The position numbers and the translations under genes were made by a program. Shown in pieces: positions 13,701 to 24,200 of a stretch of 64,000 bases of DNA. Positions within the stretch are counted from its first letter, which is position 1; every line of letters starts with the position of its first letter. Source of the stretch: Neelides folsomi (lineage: Eukaryota; Arthropoda; Collembola; Neelipleona; Neelidae); assembly GCA_034687125.1 (NCBI GenBank), contig JAQGBZ010000089.1, positions 124,001 through 188,000 of the forward strand, given 5' to 3'. The notes below the pieces were generated by a model that saw only the letters and a program-made list of their open reading frames with translations, was not told the origin of the DNA and made no database searches.

Positions 13701-13810
13701 AAAATTCCATAAACTTCCGCTTCAGAAATATTGAAAAAGATGTTAGAGTCGAGTGAGGAGGAGTTGGAAATGTTGGCGTGCTCAAGTTGGTTGGATTTTA
13801 GCGGATCCAT
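10792..13810 (-). CDS. NPFR: Neuropeptide F/Y-type G-protein-coupled receptor, 8 exons
   Basis: Exons 13,810-13,691; 13,597-13,505; 13,397-13,296; 13,146-13,074; 12,848-12,676; 11,972-11,272; 11,143-10,936; 10,836-10,792 join to 504 aa. The N-terminus has three N-glycosylation sequons and no signal peptide. TM1 ends in 'SFISNLIICLL'; TM2 starts 'IRTPRNLYVVNLAISDL'; the TM3 cysteine is in 'GIFLCKGL'; the DRY motif is 'ALDRYFTIV' at ~143-145. Extracellular loop 2 holds the partner cysteine in 'KKCIEQWPEG', very like NPF receptors. Loop 3 is long (~170 residues, ~240-415) and charged. TM6 is 'FFAVSWMPLNML' and TM7 ends 'TNAVFYGWLNTN', where the usual NPxxY proline is alanine. The start is the first ATG after an in-frame TAA. 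It should couple neuropeptide binding at the plasma membrane to G proteins. NPFR is the best family match; the ligand is inferred. Confidence 0.82.
12196..12616. mobile_element. 421-bp MITE with TA target duplication
   Basis: The element lies in the intron between GPCR exons 5 and 6. Its ends are inverted copies of CCGTWTTAACCCAAGAATTG (20 bases; one mismatch) continuing into TCC, flanked by TA on both sides. Inside the ends, a block of ~70 bases with 'GGTACCCAA', 'TCCGATTTATAT' and 'GGGGGT' occurs twice in direct orientation (about 12,218-12,290 and 12,525-12,600). There is no coding capacity. Sequence similarity to 6,013-6,110 links it to the pogo-like relic. Confidence 0.8.
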
Positions 13811-14670
13811 TCCACATTGATCCAATTAACCATTTGAACAATTGAATTCGCACTAATTTAAAATTATAAGTTGGAAGCTTAATCCATGTCCCACTTTCAC
13901 GTCATAATTTAGTCCATTTGTTTAAAATTGAGTAAACTTGCAGTTTGCGAATAAACCATTTCTAACTTCTTGCACAATGGAGAATTTATTTTATCTTGAA
14001 TTTATTTTAGATGATCAAAATAAAGATTATTATTTTCACGTCTCTGTATATTTCACTTCACATTTATAATGAATCCTTTGAGGTTTCTTGGTTTCCCGAA
14101 AGGATCTTACTAGACAAAAGTGAGTGAGACGATAAAAGTGGTTAGTAAATTTAAAACGGCTGAAAGAGAATAAACGTTAAAAGTTTATTTGATTCAAACG
14201 TGTCTCAAATGTCAAATTCCCTCTGTACTACTTTTGAATTGCTTACATTCACCTTGAAGACCTTCAGAGACTTAAAACCAAGAGACCCAGACAGAAATGG
14301 TAAAATGGATATTTTCCAACAGTTTTCCTAAGGGGCTCTAAAGAAAGAAAAACAAACTGCATTTCCTTTGTCTTCACTTCTTCACTCACTTGATCAAAAC
14401 TTGCACTACTTTTAGACGCCTTTTGTTATTTTTTGCTTTAGCCCAGTTTTAACCTTTAAAAATGATAAGTTCAAAAATTGAAATTCTCACAATATTTGAT
14501 AAAATTCAAAAAATTTCAACAATGTTAAATTGTAAAAAAATTCAAAAATAAAGACTTTGGATAAGATTTTCCTTCAATCTTGTTTTTGGAAGTTTTTTAA
14601 GTTGTGTTAACGTTTAAAGATAAATATGGGTAGATTGATTCTGAGCAAGTATTAAAGAATTTTGTTTAGG
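13811..14670. other. GPCR upstream region, no gene seen
   Basis: This region would hold the receptor's 5' UTR and promoter on the minus strand, and perhaps upstream introns of the plus-strand exon that follows. I could not place a TATA box, initiator or exon with confidence. Confidence 0.4.
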
Positions 14671-14906
14671 GATTGGGAGTTGATGTTTCCACGCCAGCAT
14701 CTCTGGATCTGAAAGTCTGGAGCGAGAAACGGTTCAAGTTGTATCTCTGCAACAGGTTCATCTTCCCCCGACTTTTCCGCTACCCGGATTCTCAACTCGA
14801 GATCATGCGCCACTCGTCGAAACAATATTATAATTTCAACTGGAAAAAAGGGCTTGACTGGTTAACAAATAAGAACTTGAATGACTTCTCATTCTCCGAC
14901 TCCTAA
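14671..14906 (+). CDS. Orphan terminal exon of an unrecognised gene
   Basis: A TTTTGTTTAG acceptor at the left end is followed at once by an open frame of 78 codons ending in TAA. In-frame, the TAG of the acceptor itself is a stop, so the open frame begins exactly where a splice junction is expected. The sequence has balanced codon use and aromatic/basic residues ('RFKLYLCNRFIFPRLFRYP', later 'YYNFNWKKGLDWL'). I do not recognise the family. No upstream coding exon was found between here and the GPCR start at 13,810, so the rest of the gene may lie across a long intron or be lost. It could be a gene fragment. Confidence 0.4.
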
Positions 14907-16077
14907 TTTATGCATAAGGCTTCTTCCTCTCATACGGGTAATTACCAAATCCCTTATGTTTCCTATATTTCTCATTATTTAAGTAAAGGGGATTTTTCAT
15001 GGAAGATTAAACCCAAATGTGATTGGGAGGACAAAAGGATCTCAATGGAATTAAAGGGAAATGGATTCAGGTACGCGGTCTGAATTTCTTATTTGCATTC
15101 CAAGAACAATCTAATTGGTTTCCCAACTTTAGGAGATTAGCTAATGGACTCTTAAATATAAGTACATTATATTTTTAAGATCTCAATGTAATGAGTGTGC
15201 ATCAACTCAAGCTGGAAATCATATTATTGGAACCTATATAATACACTTTTGGGTCATTGAAATGAAATCAAATAATCTGCCTGTACAAAACATGGCACGT
15301 GTGATTTAAAGTTGCATCATTTGGGGCTTATTTCACATTTTATAAAAGGTTGATGATAAGATTTTAAGTATTGCCCTTCGACTTTTTTCATATCTCAGCA
15401 TTAACTGCAATGGACTTTTGATGATGATGAAATTCATAAATGGAAAGATCATAAAAGACGAAATGTTCACAAGGGTAATAAATCCTTTGCTTCATCCCTA
15501 GCATTTCCATTTGATGGTGAAAGTAAAACTATTTGTATTATAAAACTAAAACTCTTTTATGTTACTTATAAAAGAAATATTAATAATGAATAAATAAGCT
15601 ATTATCACAATCAAATGGCATATTTACATATACCTGTACCATATACTTATGGCTCACCCTGTATACATAATTTATATAATATAATTTATAATTAAAAATA
15701 TTATCAATGGTAGTTTTTGTCGTTGAATGCTTTGACCAGTGCTTTTACCACCCAAACACAAGTTCGTTTGACATTAACTAAGGAGCGCTCAAACTTTTTT
15801 GCGTAGTAGTAGTTCCAATAACGATTACTTAAATCGATAAAGCTTTATGAATGAACGGAATGCCAAACTTTTTAATTAAGTAGTATTATGAATGTAAATG
15901 ATGAATCAATTTCACCATACATTGTACTCATGAAATTCATAATGGATTAATTAATTTAAAATGGATTAAATTCTCTTTTAAGTAGAATTGTTATAAATGG
16001 AATTTTATTTACTTCTTCAAACATAATTTGTTTATATAATGTACTTAAACATGATCCAATGCCTATTCTAGATATTG
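14907..16077. other. AT-rich intergenic DNA
   Basis: No gene is seen. A single mariner-type terminal repeat sits at 15,637-15,661 and is listed separately. Confidence 0.5.
15637..15661 (-). repeat. Solo mariner-type terminal repeat
   Basis: Read on the minus strand, the sequence after a TA is CAGGGTGAGCCATAAGTATA. This closely matches the termini of the small MITE at 37,122-37,196. No opposite end was found nearby, so this is a remnant or deletion product. Confidence 0.55.
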
Positions 16078-16085
16078 GTATGTAT

Positions 16086-18064
16086 TAGGGAATTATTCCG
16101 ATAACGATAAATTATCATTTTCGATACGATAATGATAAACTTGAGAATCGATAAATTATCGATAATTTACATTTATGACCCTCTATAGAGAAAAATTTAA
16201 AACTAAACATGAACCATACTTTAAACGAATTGGTAAGCTGCACATTTCATAATTCTTTATTAAAATGACTACAATTAGCCAAAATAGTATTTGGTTTTAC
16301 TTTTGACGAAGCAATGACTAAATGACGAAGCAAAGTGCAACTTGTGCTATAAATTAAATTAATTAAGTGTCAAGGTGAGACCACAACTGGAATTCACGCT
16401 CATTTAAAAAGAATTCATCAAATTGATATATTGAAAAGGAAAGCAGAAGAAAACAATAAACAAGGTATAATTAAAATTAAGTCGTGTATTTATGTATATT
16501 CTAATGTTCATAAATACTCAAATAAATTGTTTATTATGCTTAATTGAATTGAATTTTGATAGATTTTATTCTAGAATGTAAAAAAACCGGCATTGTCTGA
16601 TGAGGAATTAAAAATCCAAATGATTTACTCAGTATCAAAAATGGCAGCAAAAGATGGAATTCCTTTTAAAGTGTTTGCAACATCAGAGGAATTACGTGAA
16701 TCATTGAAAGCAAGGAATTCATAATCCCAAATAATGCAAATGATTTTAAAGAAATCGTCATGAAATTTGCTCACGAAAAAAGATACCAAGAAAAGGAAGT
16801 ATTGAAAGCAAAAATTCTAAATGGAGAGCGATTCAGCATTTCACTTGATGAATGGACATCTTTAAAAAACCGCCGATATCTTAATGTTGCTATTCATGGA
16901 AACGACCAGGATAGGGTCAATAAATACTGAATCAATTCTCAGAGAAACAAAATAAAAATTATTTTATCAAATATTACTGCCTGATAATATTGTATGTTCA
17001 ACGACTGACGGAGCTTCACCAATGATCAAATTTGGCAGATTATCTCCAATTCTCCATCAACAATGCTTTGCCCATGGTGCACAAAAAGATTTTAAAAATT
17101 GAAGCGTTGCATTTCATTCGCACTAATTGAAATCAACCAAAATGTTTGTGTGAGATGAATGGAAAAAAATCGCTGAAATAATTGATGCACTGTCTCCAAT
17201 TCAAATTTCTATTGACTCACTTTGTAAAAAAGGAAGTAACTTGATTAAAGCTGACATCATATTCAAGTTCTGTTTAAAGAAATTAAAATCTCAGAATAGC
17301 ATTCTGTCACTTCAACTATTCGAGGCCTTCAAAAAGCGAATCACCGAAAGAAGAAACGAGTTCTGACATTCTTATGTTTTTACATAACAGAAAAATGATA
17401 AATTCAATGGATAATGACAGTTTCGGAATATATCAAACTCCATCTAAATCCTCAATGGCTAACTTCATAATGGATCTTTTAACCCGACTTTATCACGTCA
17501 ATTCACAAGAGAATTTTGAAGAAGTTTCAGCTATTCGAGATGACCGAGAAAAAACGTCTACTTTATCTCAAGAGTTGGAGAATTCCTTGAACGAGAGCAT
17601 TTTTGTTCAACCTACAATCAATCCTGTTTCGAAACTCTACCTGATTAAACGAGAAATTACGACCAAGAGGACCATTGCTCTCACAGGCTTACGATTGTTT
17701 AAGGACTATTCATCCTTCAAGTGTTGAACCTGAAAGATCCTTTTCGTCAGCAGGTTGGTTTTGTAATAAGATCAGGTGTCGCATGAGTGATTTGACCTTA
17801 GACGAATTGTCTTTTCTTCAAAGATATTTTAAAAATGAAAACTAAACATTTAAAGAATTATTAAATACGTGTTTTGATTTTATTATATCAATTAAATAAT
17901 TTAATAAACTTGAGATACAAATAAAACCCCATTGAAAAACGAATATGCGTATTATGTACATTTATTCATGATTTATCGTCAGATTATCGATAATTCTCGA
18001 TAATTTATCGAGGATTTATCGGTTCTCGATAAATTATCAAAACGTATACTTTCATAATTCACTA
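16086..18064 (+). mobile_element. Defective Ac-type hAT DNA transposon, 1,979 bp
   Basis: The ends are imperfect inverted repeats starting TAGGGAATTAT and TAGTGAATTAT, the T/CAGNG form of Ac-like hAT elements. They are flanked by 8-bp repeats GTATGTAT (16,078-16,085) and GTATGTAA (18,065-18,072), i.e. a hAT-size target duplication with one mismatch. Both subterminal regions are packed with TTATCGATAA-type motifs. Transposase remnants run left to right: a BED zinc-finger end ('TTGIHAHLKRIHQID', ~16,390), 'SISLDEWTSLKNRRYLNVAI' (~16,835), a 117-codon open piece at 17,374-17,727, and the C-terminal dimerisation region ('ERSFSSAG...RMSDLTLDELSFLQRYF', ~17,730-17,845). Several stops and frame changes interrupt it, so it cannot encode an active enzyme. 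It sits between the GPCR and the Dscam-like gene. Confidence 0.88.
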
Positions 18065-18309
18065 GTATGTAAATGTACATATTGGCAATTAATGATTAAT
18101 TTTTCATAATTTTAGTAAATACTAATGAGATTCATAAATAATAAATTTTGAAAAACGCCGGCGTATGATAAAATGAAAACTATCATGTAAGCTTCTTTTT
18201 TGTATCACAGTTTTTATAATCTGGTAATTTATAACTTACATTAATACATGATTTTGTCTTAATATGTTGTGGGATCGATATTAATATTTATCTTAATGTT
18301 AGATATATA

Positions 18310-18441
18310 CAACGTGACTCAAATTAATCAAAACCCTATGGAGAAAGTCATCTAATGTATTAAGATAGGGAAATGTAATTAATGCATTGTTTATTGCATA
18401 TGGCTTTCTCCATAGGGTTTTGATTAATTTGAGCCACGTTG
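18310..18441. mobile_element. 132-bp palindromic MITE
   Basis: Two inverted arms of ~42 bases, starting CAACGTGRCTCAAATTAATC and differing at about two positions, flank a ~48-base centre. TA dinucleotides border both ends, as expected for Tc1/mariner-type insertion. There is no coding capacity. It lies ~170 bases beyond the stop codon of the Dscam-like gene, possibly in or just past its 3' UTR. Confidence 0.85.
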
Positions 18442-18609
18442 TAGAGTGAAAATTTGAGTATAAAGTTTAAACAATTTTAGAGCATTTTTGAACTATGGTC
18501 CAAATCTCTTTCTATGGTATAAAAGGATCAATATTTAAAAACAATATTAGTCAATTCAATTATTGATTTTAATTTCATTCTTCACTTTGTTTGGGTGAGG
18601 GCTGCGGAC

Positions 18610-21235
18610 TCAAACTGCTATTGAATAATCTCCGTTTAATCGTCTTTCATAAATGGCTTCGCTTACTCCTTGAAGATCTTCAGGAAGTGCGTAGTTTCCT
18701 TTGAGATGTTTCCCTGAACTTCCGGACCCACTCCGCTTGGTTCGAGATCGGCTTTAAAACCAAATTCATTAATGAAAAGATGCTATTATTAATCTACTCT
18801 ATACCTCTACTTTCCTCTACGTTCCTCTACTTTCTTATAAATAATTCTAATATTGCAAATCTCTCCTACAATTTAAGTTACAGTTTCAAAATGACCTCCA
18901 TTGGTATAAAGAAATATGAGAAAATGAAAATGTAAATAGAGCAAAATAAAATGTTTCGACATGAAAATCAAGTCATTTAATGAATATTAAAATAGTTCAA
19001 TGAACAATTTTATTAGTACATACAATATATTATATGTTCATTATTTCAATAATGGGCTTCTCATTAAAAGTTTTCAATAGGAGCAATCGAAGCGTTGAAT
19101 CTTTTATTCAAATCATTAGTAAATAAATCCATATTAAACTGGGAGTAATAATGGATATAAATAGGAGGTAATGTACTGTACATTTTATATTATTAACAAT
19201 AATTCATATTTAATTGATTGAACATGAAATGTATTAATATTCACACTATGTATATTAATACATTAATGTAATGTATTTTAAATAATCATACAGAAATCAT
19301 TAATGTTGATAGATCAAGGTATTATAAAAAGTTATGCATTTAATTCAGGTACAACCCTCGATCAAAGAATATAGTATGTACAAATAATATGTTATAGTAT
19401 GCTATCTAAAAATGTTTGTATTGATAGTATACTCTTGGTTTTATTTAATGTGTAATATAATGTTACATCCTCCCTGAATACATAACAGATGAAAGAAAGT
19501 CGTATTATTATCATAAATGTTTTCTGTGAAGAAGATAAATTCGTATCGAACCAACTTACTTTTCCCTTCGGATGTTCTGCGGCGAAGGTGAGGAGGAGGT
19601 TGAATGGGAAGGACCGCCGTGTTTTTTAGATTCATTTTTCCTTTGATGTCCACTTCGCCTCATCCTTTGTGGAATAACAAAATATCGCTGATTTTCTTCT
19701 CCTTCTGATTCGGAATTAGGACTCTCATGCGGTTCATGTCCCGCCCATCTGTTAGAGAACTCCCGCGGTCGCCCGTCCAAAACTCCTCTCAGCTTCGACA
19801 CGACGATTTCTTGGCAAAAACCCTCTTCATGGTACTTTTTAGAATCCGAAAGCTGGAAGGTCGCGTAAGGTGATATGTCCTGGATTCCTAAAATCAAATT
19901 TTACAAAATTAATTTGTAGATTATGGGCATACAAATACAAACTATTGTGGCTAGGGCGTCATACAGACGGACTGTACAAAGATCATCTTTGAAGAGTGGT
20001 CAAACTATAAGAGAAGGAAGGATTATAATTTGGTCCGAAATCTTTCATAAACCTATAATAAATAAGTTTGTCGTTGTATATTGTAAAATTAACAAAAATA
20101 TCCGAAAGTGCGATCGGAAAGTTGAACGAATGGTATTTTCTAATCTACTACACGTATAATTGGTGTTTATTCCTGTAATACCTAGCATAAATACTCGTCT
20201 TTTGCTATTGCAATCTTTAGTGACAAATCGAGTTTCTTCAATGGTGACAATAAATCCACTCACTCAGGCTCCTTTAATCGAGAAAAATGCTGCCGCGGAT
20301 TGAGATGCTGCTTCCACATTTTTTTATTCAATAGAGGAAAGTGCAGAGTTAAAGTTTTGTATGAGTGACTCTTGGGGGGGGGGGGGGCTGAAAGAATGAA
20401 TTTGTTGTCACAATTCAAGAAGTTCGATTTGTCACTTCCAAAAATGATCTATCAACTTTCGGATCAAAATTTTGACCTATTTTGTCAATTTTACACTTTC
20501 CAAGTTATAAACATGTTTGTGAAATGAAAAGGATAATCGGCATACCTCTATCTAATTACAGACATTCCATCTGTCTAATAAAATCTAATAAAATTAGTAT
20601 GACCACCCAGCCAAATCCCATTAAGTTGTCATTTTGTGAATTTGGTATAATTGCCTAAATTTTGTTAAATTTTGTCTAAAACTATGCTTAAATGGATCTT
20701 TGGCTCGCAAATATTTGCAATTATATTCCTCAAATTCTGTTAATTGCATAATATGTTTATTCATGCTCTATTTACAATAAATTAACTACATTGTATTTAA
20801 TATGAGAAAATACTTGAAAACAACACACTTACAATTATTCCAAAGTATTTGTACAAACGAAAAACTATTTGTATTGCTACAATATTAAATTGCATTGTTA
20901 ATTTAATTACCTGCTCATTTATTCATTAACAATTGTTATTGATATTGCCATTTAACTATTCGTTATTTATAGTGCAATTAACTAACCAATTATTCTCAAA
21001 TGCCACATTAAAATGGGAAAACTAAAATTGCCAATTTGACGAATGTAACAAGGAGTAATTGAAGTTTTATCGATTATCTTTTTACCTTGAGGATGAGGAA
21101 GTCCATGACAAGGAGGACAAGGTATAGTTGAGTACAAATCCTCATGCCGAACATCGTGCTTCCCCCCGAAATCATATATTGGGATTTGCCCATGTCTCGT
21201 CAGAGTCTGCACGTTAGAATTTTCCATCTGTCTTC
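18610..21235 (-). CDS. Dscam2: Dscam2-like cytoplasmic-tail exons
   Basis: Exons 21,235-21,086, 19,887-19,560 and 18,751-18,610 encode the tail. Markers are 'IPIYDFGGKHDV' and 'HEDLYSTIPCPPCHG' in the first, 'GIQDISPYATFQLSDSKKY' and a Glu/Arg/Ser-rich stretch in the second, and 'GNYALPEDLQGVSEAIYERR' with the C-terminus 'GDYSIAV' in the third. Several tyrosines could be phosphorylated and dock SH2 adaptors, as known for Dscams. The last exon was joined at AAA|GTAAGT to TTTTAAAG|C, keeping phase 2. Confidence 0.8.
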
Positions 21236-24200
21236 CTATATAAGAAAAAAGGCAAATCTATTCATCAATATGACCAAACCCGGCGAGTAGGACATTAAAC
21301 TTACATTTAACTTCTTCTAAATAAACAAACTTTTCCTCCATATTCTCATTTAATTCATTATTCATTTCCACCGCAAGAAACTTCCCGAATCTTAAAAAGA
21401 TAAATCAAATACACTTACGACTTTTACAGTAGAAAAACACCGTCGTGGCTGCAACTGTTACAGCAATAGTCGCGATGAGTATCGGAACAACTAATGTTAA
21501 ATTTGAATATAGTGGTGAATAGTTAACGTTCACAACGTTGTTGACTAAAGGGTCCATTTGTGGCGGTTCTATTAAGGGATATTTTGAATAATTAGTCAGC
21601 CTAATTTTAATTTAAAATCATTTGTCCATTAACAGAGTTATATTATTTAATGTGGATAAACATTCACCGCCAAATTGATTTAAAGTTGTTAGTTGGAAGC
21701 TTGCCGTTCTGCTCAAAGCAGAAGAAGAACCGGCGAAGAAAGATAAAAATATTTCATATGAAGTTGATTCTTTCAGTCCTTCAATTATATACTCATTCAT
21801 GAATCTGATCCGATTATCTTTTCCTATACAAACCAACCAATTTTCATTAGCTAAGATCATTAAAAGGATAATTAATTTAAATGGGAAATCGTTAAATAAG
21901 CAAGCTGGTGAGGTTTTGGGATAAATCTATAATAAATGAGTTAATTAACCTGAGCTCCAGGGCAGATCAGTTCGCGTTAAATCCCGATAGGCAATTGAAA
22001 AGAAATGTATAGGACAAAAGGAGTTGTTTGAATTCATGGGATAGAAGTTGAGCCGAATTGAAGTGACATTGGAGCAGAAGATTTCTCTTTGTGGAGGCAA
22101 TTGAGCCAAAGTTCCAACCACGTGGATTTTCTTCATGGGGCTGTCCCCGCTTTGCCCAACTTCATTGAAAGACGTCATGTAGAGGTTCATTTGAGATCCA
22201 CAGGGAAGACCCTTTAATTCAATTTAATCCAATTTAACCAAATTCATTCAAACTCAGCTCGCGACCTTCCATTTCCTCCAAGCAAACGGGAATTGAGAAA
22301 ATTCTCTCTTAATTAAAATAAGCTAAATGTTCTTCCACGGACGCATTATAGAATTAATCACAATTTACACAATTAACGTTGGTCTTTTTCTCTTTTTACC
22401 CTCATTTGAATGTCTTTATCTTTTGATGAGAATGTCTGTCTCTTCTCCTACAAGTATTCAAATCAGATTAAATAATGATTCAAGATGAATTCACTAAATA
22501 ACAATAAGAAGTTAATTTATGCAAATGTTTAATATTGTATTTAATACATATGTAATATTAGATTATTAAGTTTCTCCTTGATAAATAATAAGACTTCCAA
22601 CGATGTTGCCTTCTTGTTAGTCAATGTTAGGCCATAAGGATTATCCAGAGTATTTTTGTTCATAATTAAGTCTTTAATTAAGTGAAATGTAAGTAAAGGT
22701 ATTTAACATAACACTTGATCCAATTCTTGATAGATGCAAATAAATAAATATAATTTAAATTACCAATTTCCGTGCCCAATTGTTAACCCAATTTAAAATC
22801 TCGGCAATTCTTGGAAATTAGAAAGGGATGGAAATGAAAATAGGAAGAATTAATTCCATCTTTAGTCCTCAGGAAAATGTGGCTATGTATGCTTAAATTA
22901 TTAATACTTATGTAAATACTAAGTGATTAGATTGCACTTTCTCTCCATTTAATTTTAAACCATGCAATGTACTAAAGTAGAGTGTTGGATATTGAATTAA
23001 GCATCAGACTAAATGCATTATAAAGCATTAAATATCTAATAAGTGGAAATTAAGCTTTTCTACTTTCACTTCTCTGCATTAGCAGAAGTGGAGGCTTGAG
23101 ATTTTTAATCTTCCACAATATCCATTCCAAGTTCCCTAAAGATAAATTCTAAATTAATATAATTTTTCAAACATCAAAGCATAAATATATATATATATTA
23201 TTTAAAGTGACAATTATCATTGTCACTTTAAATCTAGCCCTTACCCCCAAGTTTTCCTTGTACGAAGAAGGTGTCATGTCATATTGAATAAATCATCCCT
23301 TCAACTTTTTTCGAAAAATTTGGCCCAATTTCCAATTATTACAGATTTAATTACTTTCACTATAATTTTATAATGAAAAAGAGTCTATCAATGATATTCA
23401 GCCTAAATTTATCCCGCTAACTTGCTTTAATCACGTATACCTGGATCATCAAGTTGAGTTTATAAATGGGCATAACCCTTGTAGACTTAAGATTTATGGA
23501 ACTTAAAAGTGATGACATGAGCATCAATAATAAATTCCAATACATTAATCCTTTAATGGTTAAAATTAAATATAAACATTAAACTAAAAACTATTACCTC
23601 CCTCCATACTCTTAGTTTTAGATTAAATCATTAAAATTTTATGAGCTTCAGTTACACTGCTCAGAATATTGATTTAAATGAGGCCCAGACCTTCTCATTC
23701 AAGTCATTTATTCTGCAGAATTTCCCTTGTGATCTTCATAATTTTCATCCGCGTCATCATCTCAAGGGAATGAAAATTTTAAGGAAATAAAGGAGAGATT
23801 TTTAATCACTACATAAACACATATTGAAGGTAAAGAGACCCAAAGCCCATCACGTCCCTTTGTCAACTCCGAGAAAAGTAGTAGAGAAGAAGGGGAAGTA
23901 AAAAGGATTAAAAGATCTCACCCGCAGAGTGTAATTTCGAAGGAATGGAGGGAGAAGAATTCTCTTCCAGTCTCCCAAAGATCCCTGGACTCGGTAGAAG
24001 AGAATAAAACCCAAAGGACTCTCTGCGGATCGCCCATCTCCATCCAAATCACTTTCCACGGACCAAAACAATTCAACGTTACGATTCACCAGCAGTGATT
24101 TGACTTTCGGGATCGGCGGCAAGCCTGGAACCAAATGGAAATTCATGATAGCAACAAAAAACATTTCCTACCATCCGGACCAGGAGAAACAGTTTGCATT

